Positions 1 to 8,051 of a DNA stretch of 57,058 nucleotides are shown in pieces. The stretch is from CAYVVT01 sp964454335 (lineage in GTDB: Bacteria; Fidelibacterota; UBA8477; JABMPR01). The DNA lies in assembly GCA_964454335.1 (NCBI GenBank), contig CAYVVT010000020.1, positions 1 to 57,058 on the forward strand, in the 5' to 3' direction. A program made the position numbers and the translations under genes. Numbering within the stretch: the stretch's first letter is position 1; every line of letters starts with the position of its first letter. Under the pieces are notes generated by a model that saw nothing but the letters and a program-made list of their open reading frames with translations, did no database searches and had not been told where the DNA came from.

Positions 1-61
1 AATCCAGGATCCCTGAAACCGCTCCATTTGATATCCAACCCATCAACTACAGAGGAAACAT

Positions 62-376
62 ATGATACTGAATACATGGTCCAGGATCATTCTCATGGCC
101 CTGGCTGCCGGCGGACTTTTTGGCGTGAACGGCATATTTCTCTATTACGCTATTACGGATCCGGGTACGCTGCTGATCACGAATCACCATCCCATGGCTG
201 CCGCTTTCATCCTGGAAGCTTTCGCTCTGCTGGGTATTCTGGCCTTCTTTTTCAGGCATCTGGAATTGCAGAATTATCACTGGTTGCGCTTCGTCATACT
301 GTCCATCCTTGGTAGTTTGCTGTTCTCGATCCCATACACTATCCTCATGCATGATCGAGGTCTGAAGCAGGCATGA
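62..376 (+). CDS. small three-helix membrane protein, unknown function
   Basis: A 104-residue hydrophobic protein with three predicted membrane segments, at about residues 8-28, 43-63 and 74-96. The ATG at 62 is preceded by a good AGAGGAAA ribosome site. Short polar loops and no signal peptide or catalytic motif suggest an inner-membrane protein. I do not recognise the family. The next gene begins 112 bases downstream on the same strand; a shared transcript is possible but nothing links the functions. The gene is called real because of its ribosome site and coherent hydrophobic pattern. Confidence 0.65.
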   Translation: MILNTWSRIILMALAAGGLFGVNGIFLYYAITDPGTLLITNHHPMAAAFILEAFALLGILAFFFRHLELQNYHWLRFVILSILGSLLFSIPYTILMHDRGLKQA

Positions 377-488
377 TAGGGTACTTATGGCACCAAGACT
401 CAATTTGGATTGTTCAGGAATGACAGCTATTTTGTTGCATTCACTCACTGTCCGAACATGAGACCTAAGCGATAAGGCACGACCTGCT

Positions 489-1562
489 ATGGATACCATC
501 ATTAGCGAGATCCCCCAGAACAAACGGATCCTGGTCATCGATGACGAGGACCATATCCTGCACCTGTTCCGCGACATTCTCAGTAATCAGTACGAAGTAA
601 CACCCGTCAACCGGGGTCAGAAGGGACTTGATGCCGTAGCTGAATCATTGGAAAATGATGATCCCTATTCCCTGGCTTTCATTGATATCAATATGCCGGA
701 TATGGACGGTGTGGAGACAGCCCGGAAACTTCGTGAGCTGGACAAGCGGATCTATGTCGTCATCGTCACCGGTGGCCAGGACGCCATGATCGACCGCATC
801 GACGAGGTGTTGAAGCACGATTCGATCCTGTTCCGGAAACCCTTTTCGGTGGATGAGGTCATCCAGTTGACCAGGAACTTCACCAAAAGCTGGAGCCGGG
901 ATCAGGAACTCATCAAACGAACCCAGGAACTCCAGGCAGAGGTGAAACGCCGGCGGGAGATCGAAGCCCGGATCAAATATCGTCTGAAGATCGAAGCAGC
1001 CGAAGCACGTGCTTTTCAGATCCTGGCCGGTGAACGTCATGCTGACCTTCGTGAAGTGTTGAAGGTATTTGTCATGGCCATGGAGGCCAACCGTGGATTC
1101 ATATTCGAGCTGCGCGATGACAGCCATCTTGACAACACCTTCGAATATTGCGCCATGGGTACGCAACCCCGCAAGGATGAGCTTCAGAACCTGGAAGTGA
1201 CTCAATTCCCCTGGTGGATGACCAGGATGAAGAACAATGATGAGATCGAGGTGGAGGAGATCTCGGAATTACCCCCCGAAGCAAATCTCGATGGAGAAAG
1301 CCTGTTACCCCCGGATGGCAGAGCGCTACTGGCGGTGCCGATCAATGACCGTAAAGGGGATTTGAAAGCCTTTATCGGAATAAGTGATACAAAGGTCTTC
1401 CGGGAATGGACAGCCTATGACCGCAAGGCAATCCGAAAGAGCGCTGAGATGATCACGGAATACTGGGAACGTCTGAAGGTGGAAAAGGCTTTGCGCCTTA
1501 CCCAGCAGAAATATCAGCAGCTTCTGGCCCAGGCTCAGGCCAAGGAGGAGTTGGCTGAATAA
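489..1562 (+). CDS. response regulator: receiver domain plus coiled coil plus GAF-like domain
   Basis: A 357-residue cytoplasmic signalling protein. Residues 12-130 form a CheY-type receiver: acidic pair D18-D19, phosphoacceptor D66 in FIDINMPD, T94 and K117 in RKPFS. A charged helix that probably forms a coiled coil follows (about 135-170), then a GAF-like sensor fold (about 175-335) and a C-terminal Q/E-rich helix. There is no DNA-binding, GGDEF, HD-GYP or histidine-kinase output, so it probably acts through protein contacts or GAF ligand binding. No cognate kinase is adjacent. A strong terminator follows directly, so transcription ends here. The receiver assignment is secure; the GAF call rests on overall pattern only. 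Confidence 0.85.
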   Translation: MDTIISEIPQNKRILVIDDEDHILHLFRDILSNQYEVTPVNRGQKGLDAVAESLENDDPYSLAFIDINMPDMDGVETARKLRELDKRIYVVIVTGGQDAMIDRIDEVLKHDSILFRKPFSVDEVIQLTRNFTKSWSRDQELIKRTQELQAEVKRRREIEARIKYRLKIEAAEARAFQILAGERHADLREVLKVFVMAMEANRGFIFELRDDSHLDNTFEYCAMGTQPRKDELQNLEVTQFPWWMTRMKNNDEIEVEEISELPPEANLDGESLLPPDGRALLAVPINDRKGDLKAFIGISDTKVFREWTAYDRKAIRKSAEMITEYWERLKVEKALRLTQQKYQQLLAQAQAKEELAE

Positions 1563-1586
1563 CATCAATTGAATATTTGGATCAAG

Positions 1587-1607
1587 CCCCTCGTCAGAGG
1601 GGTTTTT
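1587..1607 (+). terminator. Rho-independent terminator after the receiver-GAF gene
   Basis: Stem CCCCTC (1587-1592), loop GTCA, stem GAGGGG (1597-1602), followed by five T. It lies 25 bases after the stop codon at 1562. Confidence 0.85.
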
Positions 1608-1893
1608 CATTTCAACCCCCATGCTGCTGCTTCAAAAACGTGGAGCGTTCTTCATATTCCATGATCCAGGGCTCTGAGTATCATGTCCAGCACCGATGGG
1701 ATAACGGATCGGGTGTAGCGATTCCGACGGCACACGCTCTCATCCAGCAGCAGTAAGAAGGTGGAAACAAACCGCAGAATTGCTTCTGATTTAGTGATTG
1801 ATTCGAGAGCTATTGTGAATTATCATCAACGATTCGAGACCTGAATGTGGGGATGACTTGAATACGAAATTTAGACGTAAAGGATTCTTGTTT
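1608..1893 (+). other. intergenic stretch, no gene recognised
   Basis: I see no credible coding sequence on either strand between the terminator and the methyltransferase. It presumably holds the methyltransferase promoter. The only notable site is an AAAGGA ribosome-binding sequence at 1879-1884, which favours the ATG at 1894 over the upstream TTG at 1858. Confidence 0.5.
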
Positions 1894-2715
1894 ATGCGCA
1901 ACCCGGTCGAAAGCTTTGCTGAGCTACCTACGATTATTCGGAAACCACTCTGGCGTTGGTGGCATCGGTACCTGATGAAGATCGTTCCTGCCGAAGATGT
2001 AGCCATGCTGAACTATGGCTATGCGGAACTGGATGAAACTCCGAGTCAAAATGGAGAGGGCCCTGACACAGGGGATGAGCGTTACGGCGAGAATCTCTAT
2101 TATCAGACAGTAGTGGAGATCGGTCTGCATGACCAGGAGGTCCTGGAAGTGGGTTGTGGTCGTGGCGGTGGTGCCAAACATCTGGTGAAGATGTTCTCAC
2201 CCAAACGATATGTCGCTACTGACCTTTCACCGGATACTACCCGTTACAACAACGAGCAGAATGGACATTCGCAGCTTGAGTTCGCTGTTGCGGATGCCAT
2301 GGATCTCCCCTTCAAGGACGCGGAATTCGATATCCTGGTCAATGTCGAATCTTCGCGCTGTTACCCGGATATGCATAGATTTGTAAATGATGCCTACCGC
2401 GTGATCCGTCCTGGAGGGACCTTCTGCCTGGCCGACATGCGTTACGCAGAGGATTTTGACCCAACGATACAGATCTTCCTCAACGCCGGGTTCCAGAAGA
2501 TGAGCGAACGTGATATTACAGCCAATGTCATACATGCGCTCAATCTCGACGATGAACGTCGAAAAGCCCTGATTGCCATGAGGACCCCCAAGTACATGGT
2601 GAAGAATGCCGAGGAATTTTCCGGTACCATAGGATCAAAGCGTTACAATCTCTTCGCGGACGGAGACATGGTCTACAAGATCATCCATTTCCGGAAGCCT
2701 GAGCTGAACGCCTGA
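1894..2715 (+). CDS. class I SAM-dependent methyltransferase
   Basis: A cytoplasmic methyltransferase of the Methyltransf_11 type, 273 residues from ATG 1894. Motif I is VLEVGCGRGGGAKHL, followed by the acidic ribose-binding position in VATDLSP, motif II/III around VADAMDLPFKDAEFDILV and the post-motif VIRPGGTFCLADM. The layout resembles small-molecule O-methyltransferases such as those of the mycobacterial phenolic glycolipid group, but the acceptor cannot be told from sequence. The frame extends upstream to a TTG at 1858; the ATG at 1894 is chosen because AAAGGA sits 9 bases before it. It stands between a terminator and the TRAP operon, probably as its own unit. Confidence 0.85.
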   Translation: MRNPVESFAELPTIIRKPLWRWWHRYLMKIVPAEDVAMLNYGYAELDETPSQNGEGPDTGDERYGENLYYQTVVEIGLHDQEVLEVGCGRGGGAKHLVKMFSPKRYVATDLSPDTTRYNNEQNGHSQLEFAVADAMDLPFKDAEFDILVNVESSRCYPDMHRFVNDAYRVIRPGGTFCLADMRYAEDFDPTIQIFLNAGFQKMSERDITANVIHALNLDDERRKALIAMRTPKYMVKNAEEFSGTIGSKRYNLFADGDMVYKIIHFRKPELNA

Positions 2716-2762
2716 TATTTTCAATAGAACCCTCCCTTCATGGGAGCGGGGGGAGTTATCAG

Positions 2763-3689
2763 ATGATATATAGAAGTCTGTGTTGCCTGCTGTGCATCCT
2801 GGGACTCTCTGCGTGCTCGATGAGACAGGTGGCCATCAATCAAGTAGCAGATGCACTATCCGGATCAACCGGCGGTGTATTTGCCAGTGAGGAGATCCCT
2901 GAACTGGTAAAAGGGGCCGCACCATTCGGGCTCAAACTCAACGAAGCCCTGCTGAATGAAGCGCCGGAACATGAGGGCATACTGCTGGCCCTGGCCAGTG
3001 GCTACACCCAGTACGCATATGCCTTTCTCCATTTTGAGGCTGATACGATCCAGGCAGCGGATTTTAAGCGAGCCCGCGTGCTGAAGGGGCAGGCCAAGAA
3101 ACTGTATCTGCGCAGTCGCGGATATGCCTTTCGTGGTCTCGAGGTCCGATACCCTGGTTTTGAACAGGAACTCAGAACAGCTGCGGACAGTGTACTAGCA
3201 AACCTCACCGCAGAGGACCTGCCTTTCATGTACTGGCTGGGAATGTCCTGGATGGGAGCGATTTCCATCAGCATGTCTGATATCCCTCTCCTGTCTGAAA
3301 TGGTCCTTGCGGAAAAGGTGATGCGGCGGGCTTTTCAGCTCGATCCCGATTACGGTGATGGTTCCCTGCATGAGTTCTTCATCACTTTCGAGGGCAGTCG
3401 ACCCGAATCCATGGGTGGCGGGAAGCAGAAAGCGCTGGACCATTATGAGCAAGCGTTGAAACTGAACAAAGGGATGAAAGCCGGAACCCATGTCTCCCTG
3501 GCTACCGCGGTCACCGTCGCCGAACAGGATGTGGATGAGTTCCGCAGGCTGCTGCAGATGGCTCTGGACCTCGATGTAGATAAATATCCCCAGTATAGAC
3601 TGGAGAACACCCTGGCGCAGCAGAGAGCAGCCTGGCTACTGAAGAATATCGAGCACTATTTCCTGCTTGATGAAACCATGTTGGATTGA
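2763..3689 (+). CDS. TatT-family TPR lipoprotein of a TRAP transporter
   Basis: A 308-residue lipoprotein: signal peptide with lipobox LSAC at about residues 15-18, then an all-helical, TPR-like body. It matches the TatT (TAtT) family, the T component of TPR-associated TRAP transporters described in Treponema pallidum, where TatT trimers contact the periplasmic binding protein. The gene order supports this: a DctP-type binding protein starts within its stop codon, followed by a second binding protein and a fused permease. A GGGGGGAG ribosome site (2748-2755) lies 7 bases before the ATG. The role is probably to receive or hand over a hydrophobic ligand at a membrane; this part is inference from the Treponema system. 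Confidence 0.85.
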   Translation: MIYRSLCCLLCILGLSACSMRQVAINQVADALSGSTGGVFASEEIPELVKGAAPFGLKLNEALLNEAPEHEGILLALASGYTQYAYAFLHFEADTIQAADFKRARVLKGQAKKLYLRSRGYAFRGLEVRYPGFEQELRTAADSVLANLTAEDLPFMYWLGMSWMGAISISMSDIPLLSEMVLAEKVMRRAFQLDPDYGDGSLHEFFITFEGSRPESMGGGKQKALDHYEQALKLNKGMKAGTHVSLATAVTVAEQDVDEFRRLLQMALDLDVDKYPQYRLENTLAQQRAAWLLKNIEHYFLLDETMLD

Positions 3690-4738
3690 TCATCAACCAC
3701 TCAATAAGACAGGTTATTAGCTTGAGTCATTTAAAGTTATTTCTAGCCCTTGTGTTCTGTTGTACAGTGGTTCAATTGCCAGCACAGGTCATCAAGACAG
3801 GTACTCTGGCACCAGAAGCATCTCCCTGGCATGAAACCCTGCAGGAGATGTCTTCGGCCTGGAATGAGATCAGCGATGGAGAAGTGAATCTGCGGATCTA
3901 TGCAGGGGGGATCCTGGGGGATGAGGCGGATATGGTACGCAAACTGCGCATTGGGCAGTTGCATGCCGCGGCGCTTTCTGCAGAAGGTCTCTTTTACATC
4001 ATACCTGAATTCGATGTGTTTCGTATGCCCATGCTGTTGCAGAGTGATGAAGAGCTGCAATATGTCAGAGGAGTGCTTACACCCTATTTCACCGATCTTC
4101 TCGAAAAACGCGGATTCGTACTGTTGGCCTGGGGTGACGCGGGTTGGGCGTATCTTTTCACCAGGAACCCGGTAATCTATCCCCAGGACCTCAATAAATA
4201 CAACGAACGCATATTCACCTGGGCAGGCAGCTGGGGCAAGAAGGGCTGGACAGACGCTGGATTCAAAGCAGTGGAGATCGCCGCTCCAGATATATTCATG
4301 TCCCTGCAAACCGGCCTCATCACCACATTCACCTCCACTCCCATCGTTGCCTTGAGTTATCAATGGTTTCCCATGTCCCCGAATGTTTCTGATATGCAGG
4401 TTGGACCACTACCCGGAGCCATCATCATGAGCAAGAAGCGCTGGAAGCAGATCCCGGAGGAATACCGTGAAGATCTGCTGGCAACGTCCTTCGGTCGAGG
4501 AGAACAGCTCATCGGCAAGATTGCCGAACTTGAATCTGAAGCCATGGTGATCATGCAGGATAACGGACTGACAGTGAACCATATTCCACAGGAAGTCCGT
4601 ACAGAATGGTATCAGCTCGCCACGGAGCATATGTACCCGGAGATCCTGGGATCTATCGTACCCGAAGACATCTACCAGCGGGTTCAGGGTATTCTGAAGG
4701 AATATAGGGAACAGAAGAAGGCCGGGAGTTCACCCTAG
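3686..4738 (+). CDS. TRAP transporter solute-binding protein, DctP/TatP family, copy 1
   Basis: A periplasmic binding protein of the DctP family, about 340 residues, that delivers ligand to the DctQM permease. The mature protein starts near AQVIKTGTLAP; residues such as GILGDEADMVRK and ALQTG-like SLQTGLITTF mark the DctP fold. The canonical K-I-R arginine that binds carboxylates is replaced (NERIFTW), so the ligand may not be a simple organic acid; TatP of T. pallidum is also atypical. The start is uncertain: TTG 3686 overlaps the tatT stop, while TTG 3722 would give a tidier signal peptide. It shares most of its sequence with the following gene, so the pair is a tandem duplication. Confidence 0.88.
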   Translation: MIINHSIRQVISLSHLKLFLALVFCCTVVQLPAQVIKTGTLAPEASPWHETLQEMSSAWNEISDGEVNLRIYAGGILGDEADMVRKLRIGQLHAAALSAEGLFYIIPEFDVFRMPMLLQSDEELQYVRGVLTPYFTDLLEKRGFVLLAWGDAGWAYLFTRNPVIYPQDLNKYNERIFTWAGSWGKKGWTDAGFKAVEIAAPDIFMSLQTGLITTFTSTPIVALSYQWFPMSPNVSDMQVGPLPGAIIMSKKRWKQIPEEYREDLLATSFGRGEQLIGKIAELESEAMVIMQDNGLTVNHIPQEVRTEWYQLATEHMYPEILGSIVPEDIYQRVQGILKEYREQKKAGSSP

Positions 4739-4757
4739 ATCCGGGTGCGATCAGAGG

Positions 4758-5795
4758 ATGAAGGTAGTTAAACTGAGATATACACGCCTGCTGCTGGGGC
4801 TTGTGCTCGCAGGTTGCTGCCAACATTCGCTGCTCATCGCCCAGGTCATCAAAACCGGTACCCTGGCACCAAAAGATTCGCCCTGGCATGAGACCCTACA
4901 GGAGATGTCCTCTACCTGGATCGAGATCTCCGAAGGGGAAGTCCAGCTTCTGATCTACGCTGGAGGCATTCTTGGTGACGAAGCGGATATGGTCCGTAAA
5001 ATGCGCATCGGGCAGTTACATGCCGCTGCATTGTCGGCAGAGGGACTCATGTACATTATCCCTGAGTTCGATGTGCTCAGGATGCCCATGCTGCTGCACA
5101 ATGATGATGAGTTAAGGCATGTCCGCAATGAATTGACACCCTATTTCACCGAACTACTGGAAAAACGGGGATTTATCCTGTTGTCCTGGGGCGATGCAGG
5201 TTGGGCCTATCTCTTTACCAGCAATCCGGTGGTCTATCCCCAGGATCTGAACAAGTACAACGAGATCGTATTCATCTGGGCAGGCGGTTCCGGCAAGAAA
5301 TCCTGGACCGAGGCGGGATTCAAGGCCGTCGAAGTGTCAGCACCGGATATCTTCATGTCGCTGCAGACGGGACTGGTAACGACCTTTACCACCACGCCGA
5401 TCATCGCCCTGAGTTATCAATGGTTTCCCATGGCTCCCTATGTTACCGATATGAAAGCCGGTCCCTTGCCCGGTGCCATCATCGTCAGCAAGAAGCGCTG
5501 GCAGCAGATCCCCGAGGAATACCGTGAGCAACTTCTGACGTATTCAACGAGACGCGGAAATGAATTGATCGAAACCATTTCAGGGCTGGAGGTTGAGGCG
5601 ATGGAGGTGATGCAGGAACATGGCCTCACCATCCTGAACGCTCCGGAAGATGCCCGCGCCGAGTGGTATCGCCTGGCCAAGACCTATATGTATCCGGAGA
5701 TCCTCAAGACGGAGGTCCCGGAGGAATTGTACCAACGAGTAGAGGGTATACTGGCGAACTATCGCCAGCAGAAAGGGTCGGCCGACCCAGAATGA
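4758..5795 (+). CDS. TRAP transporter solute-binding protein, DctP/TatP family, copy 2
   Basis: A 345-residue paralogue of the preceding binding protein, colinear along its whole length, with the same AQVIKTGTLAP and GILGDEADMVRK segments. Unlike copy 1, its leader contains a good lipobox (L17-A18-G19-C20), so this copy may be lipid-anchored while copy 1 is soluble or differently anchored. The arginine region reads NEIVFIWAGG, again without the canonical carboxylate-binding arginine. The stop overlaps the permease start (ATGA), indicating translational coupling. The two copies may bind different ligands or act at different sites; sequence alone does not decide. Confidence 0.88.
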   Translation: MKVVKLRYTRLLLGLVLAGCCQHSLLIAQVIKTGTLAPKDSPWHETLQEMSSTWIEISEGEVQLLIYAGGILGDEADMVRKMRIGQLHAAALSAEGLMYIIPEFDVLRMPMLLHNDDELRHVRNELTPYFTELLEKRGFILLSWGDAGWAYLFTSNPVVYPQDLNKYNEIVFIWAGGSGKKSWTEAGFKAVEVSAPDIFMSLQTGLVTTFTTTPIIALSYQWFPMAPYVTDMKAGPLPGAIIVSKKRWQQIPEEYREQLLTYSTRRGNELIETISGLEVEAMEVMQEHGLTILNAPEDARAEWYRLAKTYMYPEILKTEVPEELYQRVEGILANYRQQKGSADPE

Positions 5796-7609
5796 GCATT
5801 AAAGCCTTTCTGAAACCACTTCCAGCCAGAATTGAGAATACTGCCGTCCTCATCAGCCTGGTCCTGATGACGATCCTGCCGGTCCTGGAGATCCTCTCCC
5901 GGAAAATTGGATTCGTTGGGCTTTCCGGCTCCATGGAATACACCCGGCACTTCACACTCATCGTGGGACTCTTCGGGGCAGTGATCACCACCCGGGAAGG
6001 CGGTCATCTCAACCTCCAGGCCGGTCTTGAACTCATTCCAGAGAAAGACAGGCCTACCATTGCCGCCATCACGACCGGTACCACCATTGCGGTAACCATC
6101 GGCCTTATCTGGGCCGGGATCCAGTTCGTTCAGGCTGAATACTGGAATCCCGCCAAGGTGGGGCAGTGGATACCCATGTGGATCGTACTTCTGGTGATCC
6201 CCATCGGCTACACTGGAGTAGTCCTGCGCCTGATATTCGGCGGGAATATTCAGTTCCGGGACAGACTCATCAGCGCAGCCATCGCACTGGCCATGCTGGT
6301 ATGCTTCATCTTTCTGCCGGCGGCATTCATTAATTCGACATTCTGGATCATCCTGATCCTGTTCCTGGTACTGGCTGCCCTGGGAACTCCCATCTTTGCG
6401 GTCATCGGAGGGATCACGCTGATCCTGTTTACCGCATCAGAAGTACCCATCGGGGCTATACCGGTGGAATCCTACCGCATTGTAGCCTCGCCGATCCTGC
6501 CCACGATCCCGCTTTTCACACTGGCAGGCACCATTCTGGCGGCAGGAGGTGCCAGCAAGCGTCTCGTGGACCTGTTCAGAACATGGCTTGGCTGGTTGCC
6601 GGCTGGTGCCGCCATCGCGACAGCCTGTGTGTGCACCTTTTTCACCACGTTTACCGGCGCATCCGGTGTGACCATCCTGGCCCTGGGAGGACTGCTGCTG
6701 CCGGTGCTGATGGCCTCCGGTTTTCCCAAGCGCTTCTCCATTGGACTCCTGACGGCGTCCGGCAGCCTGGGTCTGCTGTTCCCACCGGCACTGCCGGTGA
6801 TCTTCTATGGGGTCATCAGCCATACACCCATCAATAAGCTCTTTCTGGCCGGCATCTTTCCTGGTATCGTGCTGCTGTCCGGTGTCTCCCTGTTCGCCTG
6901 GTTCCGCAGCCGCCGCATGCACATCAAGGTTCAGCCTTTCAGCCGCCGGGAAGCCTTTGGCGCCCTGTGGGAGGCCAAGTGGGAGGTGCTGATACCCATT
7001 CTGGCTATTACCGGTATTTTCAGCGGGATCACCACCCTGGTAGAGACAGCAGCCATCGTCGTCATATACGTGATAGTCATGGAACTGCTGGTGCACCGGG
7101 AGGTGCGCATCCGAAAGGACCTGATCCCGACGTTTATCCGCTCTGCCAGTCTGGTAGGGGGTATCCTCATCATTCTCAGCGTGGCCATGGGACTCACCAA
7201 CTACATGGTTGATGCCCAGATCCCCACCAAGGCAGCTGAATGGGTAAAGGCCAACATTGACAGCAGGATCACCTTCCTCCTGGTCCTGAACCTGTTCCTC
7301 CTGGTGGTGGGCGCACTCATGGACATCTTCTCCGCTATCATGGTAGTGGTGCCGCTGATCCTGCCCATGGGACAGGTCTTCGGGATCCATCCACTGCATC
7401 TCGGCATCATCTTCCTGGCAAACCTCGAACTGGGCTATCTGACCCCACCGGTGGGCATCAACCTCTTCCTCTCAGCCTTCCGCTTCGAACGGCCCCTGAT
7501 GAAGGTGTACCGCGATACACTGCCTTTCTTCTTCCTGCTGCTGGCCATGGTCCTTATGATCACCTATCTGCCCTGGCTGGTACTCTGGCTGCCTGATCTA
7601 ATGCAATGA
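5792..7609 (+). CDS. TRAP transporter fused permease, DctQ-DctM
   Basis: A 605-residue inner-membrane protein fusing the small (DctQ) and large (DctM) TRAP permease subunits. Residues 1 to about 165 hold the four-helix DctQ part; about 185-605 hold DctM, with the family signatures GASGVTILALGGLLLP, GSLGLLFPPALPVIFYG and the C-terminal LTPPVGINLFL. The energy source in this family is a sodium or proton gradient. The frame is open upstream to 5663 but ATG 5792 is chosen because it overlaps the preceding stop as ATGA and begins the natural DctQ N-terminus. It is the last gene of the TRAP operon. Confidence 0.92.
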   Translation: MSIKAFLKPLPARIENTAVLISLVLMTILPVLEILSRKIGFVGLSGSMEYTRHFTLIVGLFGAVITTREGGHLNLQAGLELIPEKDRPTIAAITTGTTIAVTIGLIWAGIQFVQAEYWNPAKVGQWIPMWIVLLVIPIGYTGVVLRLIFGGNIQFRDRLISAAIALAMLVCFIFLPAAFINSTFWIILILFLVLAALGTPIFAVIGGITLILFTASEVPIGAIPVESYRIVASPILPTIPLFTLAGTILAAGGASKRLVDLFRTWLGWLPAGAAIATACVCTFFTTFTGASGVTILALGGLLLPVLMASGFPKRFSIGLLTASGSLGLLFPPALPVIFYGVISHTPINKLFLAGIFPGIVLLSGVSLFAWFRSRRMHIKVQPFSRREAFGALWEAKWEVLIPILAITGIFSGITTLVETAAIVVIYVIVMELLVHREVRIRKDLIPTFIRSASLVGGILIILSVAMGLTNYMVDAQIPTKAAEWVKANIDSRITFLLVLNLFLLVVGALMDIFSAIMVVVPLILPMGQVFGIHPLHLGIIFLANLELGYLTPPVGINLFLSAFRFERPLMKVYRDTLPFFFLLLAMVLMITYLPWLVLWLPDLMQ

Positions 7610-7741
7610 TCTGAATCCAGCACCACATCTCAGCCGCATCCCAGCCCCTGAATCATCCTTGAGCTATTCAGACTGGATCGGTAAGTTTCAACATACCCGT
7701 ATCAGACCATGAGCCAAACCTGAGATCTCAGGGGAAACCTT

Positions 7742-7921
7742 ATGCGGACACTTGGCATCTGTATCGGTGCTGCCACTTTCACGGCTGTTAATTGCGATAG
7801 CAGCAAGGACGGTGTGGTCATGGATGTGGTTCAGCGTGAAAGTACTAAAGGTGATCCCTTCAAAGGGTTCATTCGGTTCTTCGAAGAACACGATCCGCCA
7901 GCACATAGGTCTGAACCATGA
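7742..7921 (+). pseudogene. probable N-terminal remnant of a BadF/HgdC-type acyl-CoA dehydratase activase
   Basis: A 59-codon frame beginning MRTLGICIGAATF, with a GGGGA-type ribosome site just upstream. The first beta-hairpin of the ASKHA-fold activases that energise 2-hydroxyacyl-CoA dehydratases typically reads LGICIGAST followed by a strand and a segment like GDPFKGF. Those proteins are several hundred residues or more; here the frame stops after 59 codons at TGA 7919 and nothing recognisable follows before the cyclase gene. I read it as a decayed, truncated copy. The alternative is a chance or genuinely short gene. The family match is from memory of its N-terminal motif, so confidence is moderate. 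Confidence 0.4.
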
Positions 7922-8051
7922 TGTTGAAGACGTATAGTGATTGAACGGCAGTGCATTATCGATATGGAGAACTGATGTATGATCTGGAGGTTTGTATTAA
8001 AGTGTTTTCAGGGTAATTTTCAACTCAAACGGCTCAAGGATGGTCGGGGGC

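Noticed and set aside
1858..1893. TTG start adding 12 residues to the methyltransferase
   Set aside because: The ribosome site AAAGGA lies between this TTG and the ATG at 1894 and is correctly spaced for the latter only.
6437..7399. Long minus-strand open frame opposite the DctM permease
   Set aside because: A His/Gln/Asp-rich translation typical of the antisense of a hydrophobic membrane protein; no family resemblance.
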